This document shows, piece by piece, positions 21,083 to 31,316 of a DNA stretch of 64,000 nt. The notes under the pieces are model-generated. The model searched no databases, was not told the origin of the DNA, and was given only the letters and a program-made list of their open reading frames with translations. The stretch's first letter is position 1, and every line of letters starts with the position of its first letter. Location of the stretch: contig NC_025260.1 in the NCBI RefSeq assembly GCF_000740895.1, forward strand, positions 124,001-188,000, written 5' to 3'. This DNA comes from Theileria orientalis strain Shintoku. Lineage: Eukaryota > Apicomplexa > Aconoidasida > Piroplasmida > Theileriidae. A program made the translations under genes and the position numbers.

Positions 21083-21396
21083 ATGGGCGCTTAAAATATT
21101 TTTGTTTCATGTATATGTGACTATTATAATACATAAAATCTCAATTGAACTTTATGTTTTAAAAATTAAATCACTCAACTCCCTTTACTTATTATCTAGC
21201 TTTTATTATCATGAACTTTTAGTGGATTCATTTTCATAGTTTTAATTTTTATCATTCGGATATAATTTTATGAATTTTTTTGGCTTAGAGGTTGTTTGAT
21301 AACTACACCCTATTTTCAGTACAACTATTTATTTTTTATACTTTAACTAAACCATATAAATTATAAATAATAATTCTGAACACTTATTTAGTCTAA
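21083..21396. other. AT-rich intergenic region
   Basis: 314 bp between tandem genes; promoter of the ACBP gene presumably lies here. No gene or structured RNA is seen. Confidence 0.4.
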
Positions 21397-21678
21397 ATGT
21401 CGGATGATTCCTTTGATGAAGCCGTAAAATTCATTTCCGAAACAACATGTATGAAGGCATCTGATGAGCAGAAGTTAACCTTTTACAAGTACTATAAACA
21501 GGCTACTGTGGGAGATTGTAACACTCCTAAGCCAGGTATGTTAGATTTTAAAAATAAGGCCAAGTGGGAAAGTTGGAATTCCATGAAGGGCACAAGTAAG
21601 GAGGACGCCAGGAAAGCCTATGTCGACTTCCTTGATCAGGTTCAACCAAACTGGAGGAATATGAAAAATTGTGGCTAA
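21397..21678 (+). CDS. Acyl-CoA-binding protein
   Basis: Single exon of 93 codons, the normal length of stand-alone ACBP. It contains the signature LTFYKYYKQATVGDCNTPKP and then FKNKAKWESWNSMKGTSKED, including the conserved tyrosines, lysine and tryptophan that bind the CoA and acyl chain. It has no leader, so it is probably cytosolic. ACBP buffers and carries long-chain acyl-CoA esters, which matters in a parasite that scavenges host lipids. It sits between AT-rich spacers and no operon-like context applies. Confidence 0.95.
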   Translation: MSDDSFDEAVKFISETTCMKASDEQKLTFYKYYKQATVGDCNTPKPGMLDFKNKAKWESWNSMKGTSKEDARKAYVDFLDQVQPNWRNMKNCG

Positions 21679-23003
21679 ATATCCACTTATATGTCTCACA
21701 TATGAATAAATTTCTTTTTATGTATACTATGTACTATCTATTGTTTGAAACACCCTTGTAGTGTAAATATAACAGTCGGATCATGTAAATATATAATGTA
21801 TATATTATAAAACATCGTCTCTAATAGTATGGACAATATGTGTAACGGTTGAAATGGATATGGAATAGTACATGTGGTGCCTAACCACCACAATAATAAG
21901 AATGACAGTTAAATCAAATTTAATTGATACACATCTATTTAACAATATTTTCACTTAATTCAACTCGTTAATGCCGTTTAAAAAAGATACTCTAAAAGTA
22001 CTCTGGTATCATTTATTTTAGTCGGGCGTTTCATCATTGCACTGTAATAGTTAAGTTATAAATCTACTTTTAAATCTTCAAATTCATGTTAAATGATCAA
22101 AATTATATATATATCTATAAATATTATTGATCCTTTCGCGTTCCGAGTCTTCCAGTGTATAGATCTATACAGTTATGATCTAAAAATTATAATTGTGATT
22201 CCCGACTGTACTTGTAGAAAATGAAGGGCCACCACTATTACTACACATTATTACTTCATATTCAACAGCTTTATAAAATTCACAATCACTCTATTGTTCG
22301 CTATTCTCATTCAACAATTCTTGTAAAATTTTTACTTACACATTAAATTGTATCTTGCTTTTAATCTCAGAAACATTATCTGCTTTTTGTGTTTAACTGA
22401 GATTCCATATTATTCTTTTTTTTCCACTCCAATATAATTTTTTATATTTATTGCAATTTTTTTAGTTGATCTTTTGTTTTTATACACAATTTTGAGCTCC
22501 CAATTTTTTATAATATTTGTTCACATAATAAATTTATTGATACAATTGCCATTGTTGTATTACAAACGACCAGGATTATAATTTATTGATAATTGTTACC
22601 CCGATCTATCATTAAGTGTGTAAGTTTAATCGTATTACTTCTTTTCAGTTTCAGTATATTATTTATTTTCGCTTGGTAGACAAACAGGATATCATCAAGG
22701 CTTTTTATTTATACTATTTTTGCAATCTTTTGCTTAAAATAAAAGGATTTAATTATACGGTTATCAGATTGTACATTGTTAGCTTTCAAAAACAATGCTA
22801 ACTATGTTCATCTGACTCCGAATGTTTTTTTTGAGCTTATCGGATATAATATTTAAGGAAATATGAGAGTATATCAACGTTTGAAGACTTTGGTATTAAT
22901 ATATTCAATTAAGGACCTGAGATGGTTCATACAGTTTGCACACCATTAGACGACATATCGCGTAGCATAATTGTTTATGATTTATTCGTTTGTTTTTTGA
23001 TTG
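21679..23003. other. Long AT-rich intergenic region upstream of the ApiAP2 gene
   Basis: 1.3 kb of AT-rich sequence with poly-T/A runs. Short open frames (for example near 22231 and 22616) lack codon bias or family similarity. The length suggests an extended promoter and 5' untranslated region for the AP2 gene, as is common for apicomplexan regulators. Nothing specific can be assigned. Confidence 0.4.
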
Positions 23004-25361
23004 ATGTGTAAGATGGCTAAAGATACACCCAAGGACCAAGTTAATGTAACTGGAAGAGATGTAAAAGATACTGGAAACCGTACACATATTGCCTCTGAAA
23101 ACACCAATGTAAATGACGTGGACGCACTCTTAAGTTGTATAGACATATGGAAGAAAAATAGCAAGAAATGTAAAAGGACAAAAAAAGCAAATGTGTTTAA
23201 AAAGAACAGGGTTAGTATCAAACAGAACAATGATTTAGAGCGTGTTAACAACGTAGTAAAAGATCTTTTGAGTATGACGAAACTGAGGGCCGAAATACCA
23301 AAAAATGTACTCGTTGCCAAACGCAAGAAAAAGAAGCCAGCAATGGATAAAAGGACGTTAATTTCAACGGAAAACTTTCCAATGGAATTTTCGGATGAAG
23401 AGGATCTTCCAGAATATCTCAGGACAAAAGTTCCAAAACAGGGATCAATCGACACTAGATTCGCCACCGAATCCTCCAATGAGAATAATGGCGAATTTAA
23501 CTTCTTGTCCCATTTAAACAAAGATCCCGATTCTAGTACCTTACAAATGATGGACAAAGAGGGTAACAGCATCGAATCTAGACCACTTAAATCCAAAGAT
23601 GTAAGAGAAATGTGTGAAACACTTGGGATAACTAGCTTAAACATGATGCAGTTTGAGTCTTTGGAAAATGAAACCTCTGACTCCGAAGAATTATTGAACG
23701 GAGATGAGTTTATGGTTGACGAAAATTATGAAGAATCTGAAGAATCCGAAGAGGAGTTAGAAGTCACAATAGAAGAATCCGGTTCAAACGTGGAAACAGA
23801 AATAGCTGTAGCTGAGTTTAAAACTAAAACTCCTAAAACCGAAGAACCTCCTAGCGAAGATGCTCCTGGTCGTAAACGCAATTATCGAAGAAAATCAGAT
23901 ACTAAGGCGAAATCACTAGTGGCAGTGAGTTCCGCAGAAAGAGCTGCCATAAATGAAGACGAAATTTCATTAGGAACGAAGGCTAATGGAAGGACGTCGC
24001 GCACCAGAAGAAACACCAATAGAAATCCACTAGCAGAAGAGGTGGTCGATATCAAGAACATGGAAATTGAAAAGATAAGGGGGGTTTGTTACTGTAAAAG
24101 TGACAACAGTTGGACCGCCTGGTGGACAGAGAAGGGGAAAAGTCGGAAGAAGGCTTTTAAGTTGAGTTTATATGGGTTTGAAGGGGCAAGAAGGTTGGCG
24201 ATTGAGCACAGGATGCGCATGGAGGAACTACTTCCTGAATTGAAGGAAAAGAAGACCAAAGTGAACAAAAGGAAGACATCTGAAGCACTGGGACCGAAAA
24301 CTAACAAGAAGTCACCTGGAACGACTTCACGCAACATCACCAGGGCTTGTTCCAACACACCTGCTGCTATAGTACCATCTATGGAGGACGGCATATATAA
24401 GGGAACTAGATACAGGTCGAAGCAGAACAAAGACAAAGAGGGAGTATTCGTTAATGGAAACACGTGTAACACAAATTTGAACACCAGTTTGGACTCGAAT
24501 CCCCTTAACCTACAAGTCAACAACGAAGATCCGTTTTCCGATGCTAGGCAGAACGGGACATACGCACATTCTCACAACCAAGATACAATCGTTAACATAA
24601 ATGATAATGCTGATCTCTGCCAGACGAACGATAACCGCTCCAACGGTAGCCGCGATGACGTTGATGAAGCAAACTATTTACCATACAAAAGGAAAAGGCC
24701 CAACTCCTATCACCCAGACATCTGTAGAATAAATGAGATTGAGCACTTTCATGAACTGGAGGATATTATGGAGTACTTAGAAATGAAGGGTAAGGAAGAA
24801 AATGGCGGTGTTTACTCGGCAGAGACACTTAGGCAAATCAGACCAATCACACCGAGATTAAACATCTCATCACACATTTACCATCAACACGAGAATGGGT
24901 TATGCACGGGTCAAAACAGGGAAACGCCAGAACAAAACAGAGAGACGCCAGAACAAAACAGAGAGACGCCAGAAGAAAACAGAGAGACGCCAGAAGAAAA
25001 CAGAGAGACGCCAGAACAAAACAGAGAGACGCCAGAAGAAAACAGGGTCACTTCAGTTCATTATCGAATAAAGTTGGAAAAATCAACTCTTGAACAGGTC
25101 CAGAACGCCATCAAGGAGGCTCTTGATGACTTACCAAACAAAGAGGAAACCAACGAGAACAACGACAGTGACAATGCGGTAGCTCAGGAGGAGACTCGTG
25201 ATCCTCAGTCACCCAGCGCCGAAGATGATTATGTAAATGTCGAAGCTGTGAGCATAACATCCGCAGACGGTACGAACAGGCCACTGTATAACATAATTCC
25301 CACTTACATAAAGAACTCTGATGGCGACGAAGTCCTCGCCTTCGTCGTCTTAAAGCCATAA
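23004..25361 (+). CDS. ApiAP2 transcription factor with one AP2 domain
   Basis: Single exon of about 785 residues, with ATG at 23004 or 23013. One AP2 DNA-binding domain lies at about residues 355-412: strands around KIRGVCYCKSDNSWTAWWT, then SRKKAFKLSLYGFEGARRLA leading into the C-terminal helix (EHRMRMEELLPE). This is the apicomplexan three-strand-plus-helix form. N-terminal to it are lysine-rich nuclear-localisation-like clusters and acidic stretches (ESEESEEELE). C-terminal to it is a seven-residue tandem repeat (residues about 637-683). The rest is Asn/Glu-rich and low in complexity. ApiAP2 factors control stage-specific transcription; target motif and stage are unknown. Unlike most neighbours it has no introns. 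Confidence 0.88.
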   Translation: MCKMAKDTPKDQVNVTGRDVKDTGNRTHIASENTNVNDVDALLSCIDIWKKNSKKCKRTKKANVFKKNRVSIKQNNDLERVNNVVKDLLSMTKLRAEIPKNVLVAKRKKKKPAMDKRTLISTENFPMEFSDEEDLPEYLRTKVPKQGSIDTRFATESSNENNGEFNFLSHLNKDPDSSTLQMMDKEGNSIESRPLKSKDVREMCETLGITSLNMMQFESLENETSDSEELLNGDEFMVDENYEESEESEEELEVTIEESGSNVETEIAVAEFKTKTPKTEEPPSEDAPGRKRNYRRKSDTKAKSLVAVSSAERAAINEDEISLGTKANGRTSRTRRNTNRNPLAEEVVDIKNMEIEKIRGVCYCKSDNSWTAWWTEKGKSRKKAFKLSLYGFEGARRLAIEHRMRMEELLPELKEKKTKVNKRKTSEALGPKTNKKSPGTTSRNITRACSNTPAAIVPSMEDGIYKGTRYRSKQNKDKEGVFVNGNTCNTNLNTSLDSNPLNLQVNNEDPFSDARQNGTYAHSHNQDTIVNINDNADLCQTNDNRSNGSRDDVDEANYLPYKRKRPNSYHPDICRINEIEHFHELEDIMEYLEMKGKEENGGVYSAETLRQIRPITPRLNISSHIYHQHENGLCTGQNRETPEQNRETPEQNRETPEENRETPEENRETPEQNRETPEENRVTSVHYRIKLEKSTLEQVQNAIKEALDDLPNKEETNENNDSDNAVAQEETRDPQSPSAEDDYVNVEAVSITSADGTNRPLYNIIPTYIKNSDGDEVLAFVVLKP
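24912..25058 (+). repeat. 21-bp coding tandem repeat (QNRETPE) in the AP2 gene
   Basis: Six full 21-base units from 24912 to 25037 plus a degenerate seventh (25038-25058). Each encodes (Q/E)NRETPE. Units 2, 3 and 6 are identical, and 4 and 5 are identical to each other, differing from the rest by c/g at the first base. Such near-perfect DNA identity means recent expansion. Confidence 0.93.
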
Positions 25362-27237
25362 ATGCTAGGCTCTGTGCACCAACTACGGAGTACTGTAAGT
25401 CGTTTATAGCTATATGACTCACAAACTAAGAGTAAGTGATACGGCTCGAATAACATCCATCCAGCATTAATATACTACATCTAAACTTATATATAGTGTA
25501 CGTTGTTCTATTCTTTATGTGGAATTTTAGTTCGAATCTTTTTTGTGAGGGTTCAGGATGCTGCCGGACTGGTACTTTGCATTCAAAGTTTCTAGTGGTC
25601 TATGTAAATTTTTTGTGGGACTTAAAATCGGGCTTAGGTTAATTTGGAAGGCTAGTGTGTGTAGGCCCCAATAATTGGTTGATCGTAGGTAATATTATAA
25701 TTCGGGGTAGTTTTGAGCTCCGGTGGTTCTGACTAAGTCCTACGTCTCTCCCGTTTCAGTATTTTTTGTCACGCAGTATATCAGAGACAATGGCACGTTA
25801 CACCCGTGGGGGAATGTGAATTTGCTCAAGATTATCCCTGAAAGTTACCTTCTGATGCTGGTTCTTTTCAAAGGATCGTGGCTTTCAGACTTGAAAGACT
25901 CTTAATATGTCAAGTGTGTAAGGTGGTTACTCAGGATCGCCGCGGTGTGTACCCGTGGCCCAACGTGTCTTTAATTAACTTACATAAATCTAATATTAAT
26001 TACGGGAATTGGTTCGGAAGGTATAGGTTACTTGTTGGATTATATATTTATGCCTTGGTAAGAAGTACTCCTTTATTCATGCTTTTGATTTGATTATATG
26101 GTGTCCCAACTTTAGCTTTAATTCATTCCGTTTTATCCTGGATGGTCCAATAAATCTCATTTCCACATGTTCGTTGGTACAGAAACTTAATATGTCTGGT
26201 CTTGGAAAGACATATTTTTTCTGGAAAAATGGCCTTCCTTTATGCCTTTCCCATAACCGTAATGTCTAACTTTTGTAATTCGTTTTGTCCCTAATATGAA
26301 TTGTTATGCCTATTCTACCAAAGATTTAATTTTCAATAGTTTGAATAGTATAATATTTAGTTAACCTGTTTATTTAGTGTAACAATCTTATGGTAAAGGT
26401 TCGAGAATAATATTAGGAATGAAAAAGGAAAATGGTTTTTACTGTTCCGTATTATTCCACCAACTTTCTTTCTTTAAATCATACTGTTCAAAACATTTTA
26501 TTAAATGAAAAATAACGGATGTATATAGATAACGACAACAGGTAGAATAAATTGTCATATTTACCAGCAGCAATTTTTCAAATCGTCTTGATTGTATGTT
26601 AAAATATGACAATTTCAATATGGAGTGTCGATTCTGACAAACTTATGCCATACCAAATATTAATAGCATTTTGCTAGAAAATAATTTTTATATATTTGAT
26701 CTAGGACAACATCACAATCAGAAAATGCCTAATTCTATTATCCACACATTGCAAACAGTTTTGTTTAATCAGGTGTTCATGTTTTATTTTAATCTTAGTT
26801 TAGAAATGGCTTAGTGTAATTTTAATTTTAATTTAGGTAGAACGTGTATCTTTGATATTTTTGAGGGTTTTTGACTTATATTGTTTCTGTCGTCACCAAT
26901 TTTATTGTTGATTAGCTTAATCTTATTTTAATAAGTTTCTTATTGTGACTCATATGATTTAAATTGCCTTTTTTCAATCGATCTACTGATATATGTACAT
27001 GTATGTTCTGCTGATTTGTTGTCATATTGTTTTACTATGATTTAATTTAATTTTTCAATTTCAATTCTGATTTTTAATAAATAGAGATTTAAAGAAAATT
27101 TTTTAAAAAATATTATTAAATTTCATGGGTTCAACCTTAATTTTACCTTTTTACTGTAAATTTAGTAGCCACTAACACAAATACCTACAATGCCCTTATT
27201 AATCGTTAATCATGATATTATATTTTAATCACAAAAT
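25362..27237. other. Long intergenic region with a GC-richer, coding-like patch at 25550-26060
   Basis: 1.9 kb between the AP2 and JmjC genes. From about 26100 to 27237 it is plain AT-rich sequence with no gene seen. The patch at 25550-26060 is described separately. Confidence 0.45.
25558..25905 (+). CDS. Possible small spliced or relic gene, about 80 residues
   Basis: Two open segments join in frame across a GT-AG intron: 25558-25654 (begins MLPDWYFAFKVSSGLCKFF) and 25760-25905 (FFVTQYIRDNGTLHPWGNVN, stop TAA). The base composition is richer in GC than the flanks. A second segment downstream (25878-26057) carries a related peptide (VVTQDRRGVYPWPNVSLIN) and ends at a good donor, GTAAGA. The repeated module suggests a duplicated or decaying membrane-type gene. 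No family is recognised. It may equally be chance open frame. Confidence 0.25.
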
Positions 27238-29764
27238 ATGCCCAGGCCGTATTCATTAGATACTTCTAAAAGTCAGGATTCTATGGATGTTTCTGCCACA
27301 TGTGCAAGCAGGCGTAGTTCTCGTAAGATCAAGAGGCCTAGTTTGTTTAAAATAACACACGAACGTCGTCCTGATCCTGAACTTCAGGCCGCATTGAAGA
27401 GAAGCAAATTGGTTTGTTTTTTATAAATTTAATTGAGTTTAATCCCATTTTTAGGAAACTTCCAACCAGGCTATTGACTATTCTTCCATTACCCCTGTTC
27501 CTATTGTATATGCCACCAAAGATGAATTTTCCAATCCCATTAAATTATGGACCAAATATAGTAGTTTAGGTACCAAGTATATGTCTTAATCGTCTATTCT
27601 TATAGGTGAACAGTACGGCGCCATAAAGGTGGTACCACCAGAGGGATATTCCTACAAAATGCCTGTGAATTTGGAAAAATTTGAATTTAAAGTGCGTAAA
27701 CAAAGGATTCAATTACTTTCGAATGGAAATGTTCGTTTACTGTTTATATTTTTAATTTTTTAAAAAATGTGTAGGGGTTCTCATACCCTAGTCAACTTTG
27801 GAACTGTGAGAAGATGAGAAGGTACGATAAGCAGCTGAAAATGGAAATAATGGGAACTGAGAAGCCTACTTTGGAGTCTGTGGAGTCTGAATACTGGGAT
27901 ATGGTCAGGAAGGGGGACCCGAGGGGTAGGTGCCGCTTTTGCATAGATGCCTGTAGTTACTTCATACTATGGAGCGGATTTGAACGTGTTTTCCCAAGAT
28001 GAAAATGCCAAATATTGCTCATCGTCAAAAACCGATGACAATGATCCGTGGAATCTTTATAATTTACCAAGGTGTGAGGGGTCGCTGCTGAAGTATATCA
28101 ACTCGATTGTTCCAGGGGTAAACAGCCCCTGGCTCTATATAGGTGAGCACCTGGGAGATTAAACCGGTTTTAGGGATGATTTTTACCTCCTTTTGCTGGC
28201 ATACTGAGGACAACTACTTCGGTTCAGTCAATTATCATCACTGTGGTGCCCCGAAGGTTTGGTACCTAGTTCCGCCGAAAAAGGCAGCCAAAATGGAGTC
28301 GATTCTGAAGAACTACTCGTCGCTCAATGGCGAGGAGTTCGCCTTGTACGGACTGAAGGTACAAATTCCTCCGGACACGCTGCTTTCCAACGACGTTACA
28401 CTCTACCGAATGGTTCAGCAGGTAAACGAGTTCGTTCTCGTGTGGCCGCGGACATTTCACTGTGGATTTAACGCAGGGTACTTCAGACTTCCGCTCAAGA
28501 GACTTTAGGTTTAATTGCAACGAGGCTTGCAACATCGCACCGGGCAATTGGATCAAAATCGGATACCAATCGCTGCTGAACTACAAATACGCGCGCAAAA
28601 CATGTATTCCGTTCTTCAGGATTTTAATGTCCTCTATACCGAGGTTGGTGCGAGCTGACTCAGTCTTAATTTAGTTTAATGGACCTGGATCCCACACACA
28701 TTAAGAGTGTCATGGAGTGTATGAGCCGTTTGGTGATTGAGGGTACGTTTTGCGCTCCACATCCCCTTCAGAATACCAGCTGAGACTAAAGAACAACTTT
28801 CCGCAATACCAAATGTTCCTCGATATGGACATTCTGGACTCTCTGCCTGACATAACATCCTTCCTCTCGGGGGTTGACAAAAGAGGTGCCTCTCCTTTCC
28901 CTAATAACGCCAGTGCAGACTTCGACTATGACCTCTTCGTGAACGCTCTCTACAGGTGTGACACGTCCAACCACTATAATTTTTTGGTCGCCTGCAAGGA
29001 CATGGCCGAGTTCTGTATAAAGGATTGCGATTTGTGCGACAGTCCAACCTTCGGAAGTACGTTTTCGTAGCTATCTGTCCGTCGCTGTTATTTTTGTGCT
29101 TATACCCAGTTTTTATGTCCGATTTTGCACCCTTTTTACCAAATCACCCCCTCCCTATTCAGTCTCACGAGTTTATTTAGGCGCAGTTTTATGTAACCAT
29201 ATTAACACCGTTGTTTGTATCAATTGTTTGCACTACCACGAATGCCCCTGTAAAACCAGGGTCGTACTGTATCGCTACCCATTACACATGTTCTACACAA
29301 TTCTCGCAATTCTGAAAAATGTTTACTTTTCCATGGTTAGTGGACTCGCTCTCACTTGCTTTCAGACTGGGGAAGACTGGGAGCCGAAGGCCGAGTTTAT
29401 GACTCCCTCTGAGGAGGACGTTCTTAAGGTAGACTCTTTGTCCCACTTCACCTTCCGCGACTTCCACGAGGTCGCCAAGCTCTCAGGGCATGCTGCGCTC
29501 GACTCACCTGACTGTCCTCTTACTCCAGACTACATAGAGGCCGACTTTGAGGAGTTCTCCGAGGTCTGCAGGAAGCTCAACAGGGCCAGGACGCTCAACA
29601 GGCGCAGGACCGGCGGCGCCCTTGACCACGTCGTCATAGGCCAGCGCGTGAGCGCCAAGAGCTCTGACCAGCTCTCCGGGAAGAAGCTCATCTATGCTAC
29701 CAAGCTCACTCTGAAGTACATTATTCTCGCTTTGGAGGAGGACAAGAATGAGGGTCTATCGTGA
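27238..29764 (+). CDS. JmjN-JmjC-C5HC2 histone lysine demethylase
   Basis: Spliced gene with about ten exons, ATG at 27238, TGA at 29762-29764. The JmjN domain is near 27500-27660 (IVYATKDEFSNPIKLW). The JmjC domain (28000-28560) contains PWLYIG, FCWHTEDNYFGSVNYHHCG (iron ligands His and Glu in HTE), KVWYLVPP and, after a 31-nt intron, FHCGFNAGFNCNEACNIAPG with the third ligand His. A C5HC2 zinc finger follows (CDLCDSP, then CNH, CINCLHYHECPC, then YRYPL). All Fe(II) ligands are present, so activity as a 2-oxoglutarate-dependent demethylase is plausible. The combination resembles KDM4/KDM5-type proteins; target residue unknown. N-terminal basic residues suit nuclear location. Confidence 0.85.
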
Positions 29765-29782
29765 ATATGTATGTGTATGACA

Positions 29783-30147
29783 TTATTTTAATAAGGGGTC
29801 CCAAAGGGGCAGTTTGAAGCTAAATGTGATTAAATCGGTGTATTTGCTGCTACTCACTGTCGTTGTACTTCCTCGGCCTTCCCATCCTGTTCGTGTTCCT
29901 GTCTTGCAAGTTGACTGCGCAGTGTCAAGTCCGTGTGAACTTACTTCTGTTGAAAGGGTAGACCAAATCTTCTGCTTCGTTTATGACGAACCTGAATTCC
30001 CGTGATAGTGTGCGATAGTTGTGGAAACAGTTCGATGCGACAATCGCCGGAAGTTGCGGCACGTCCAGCAACAGCGTAACGTTGGCGAACGAAAGCCTAC
30101 AGAATTATAAATTAATGTTAGTGATAGTACCCTGGTGCAGTTGACAT
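29783..30147 (-). CDS. Small unknown protein, about 90 residues, spliced
   Basis: Not visible as one open frame. ATG at 30147 begins a 17-nt coding exon (MSTAPG). After a GT-AG intron it continues LSFANVTLLLDVPQLPAIVA ... REFRFVINEAEDLVYPFNR. After a 30-nt intron it continues INLQDRNTNRMGRPRKYNDS, then either a stop at 29850-29852 or, using a GTGAGT donor and TTTAG acceptor, a short last exon FKLPLWDPLLK ending at 29783-29785. Phases agree across all junctions, and the longer form ends 18 bp from the convergent JmjC stop. No family is recognised. Coding-like GC content supports it. Confidence 0.5.
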
Positions 30148-31316
30148 TTCAATGTCATAAGAATATCTAGATTTTAAAAATCAATAGGGATAAAATACAA
30201 ACAATATGACCAAGTTGGTCCAATCAAGTCATGGGGGTTAACTGATAATAAAGATGAAGATACAATAATATATTTTTAAAATAATTAAGGGTTTAAATGA
30301 ATTTTCATAAATTTATGGATAGATAGTGGATTAATATTTGTAAGGAATCCTGGTTTATAAGGATATATTCATCAGAAAGAGGATTTTTAAACATAAATAT
30401 GATCAACCGTAGGTGTAAATTTAAAAGAAAATTAAAGTTACAACAGTTTTCAATCCAAAATTGAACCAATATACCTATTTAATTCATAAAATTGAAGATG
30501 ATGTTGTTTTCTGTGGTGTGTAAACAAAATTTTTTTAAATTTGTATTAGAAATAATTGCAAAAAATATAATTAAAATATATTTGGATTCATATATTATAC
30601 TAAACGGATGTTCTAGTGGGCTATAACTTGAGATTTGTGACTCTTTCAAAGTGCCAACAAATCATTTGTGTGTAAAGTTAGTGACATAATATCTACAGTT
30701 TTATACTAATGTAAAAATATATGCTAGATCTACTGTATTGTTATAAATTTTAGGGAACAAATTTCAAAAAAAAAATATATAAATAAAAGTGGAATCTTTG
30801 TCATCCCCCACAGATATAAATAATGTTTTCTTATCACGACGGATCATCACAGTGTATATTATATTTAGCTTGTAAAATAATCTTTTGGTAAGAATTTGTT
30901 TTCTCAATATCAACCCAATTTAAGGCCCAATACACTTAGTTTGCTACTAAGTGCTTTTATTGTTCGGCTTCTATTATTTTTGTTGATATTCTAAACCTTC
31001 TAAGATTTAAATTTATCCCATGCCTTTAAAATTAAATTTCTTTGTTTCTACTTGAGTTTAAGAAAAAAAGAGCACCGGTGTATTACATGAATTGTCTGGT
31101 ATATAAATTGTACTTGGTGTAATATAGTTTTCAACATAATTAGCCTAATATTGCACCAAAACTAGTGGATTTTCTTTTTGTTCAACTCAAATTATTGTAC
31201 TATATGCAAGGAAGGAACCGGGCATGTTCCAAGCTAGTATTATTGTAAGTGTTTTGCAGTTCTGCTTTTTCAGCAAGTGGTTGATATAATCGCAAAAGTA
31301 TATAAAATAGACCACA
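30148..31316. other. AT-rich divergent intergenic region
   Basis: 1.17 kb between divergent genes, very AT-rich with A and T runs; no convincing coding exon or RNA gene is seen. A slightly GC-richer stretch at 31200-31290 just before importin beta contains GT and AG signals and may be its 5' untranslated region. Confidence 0.4.
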
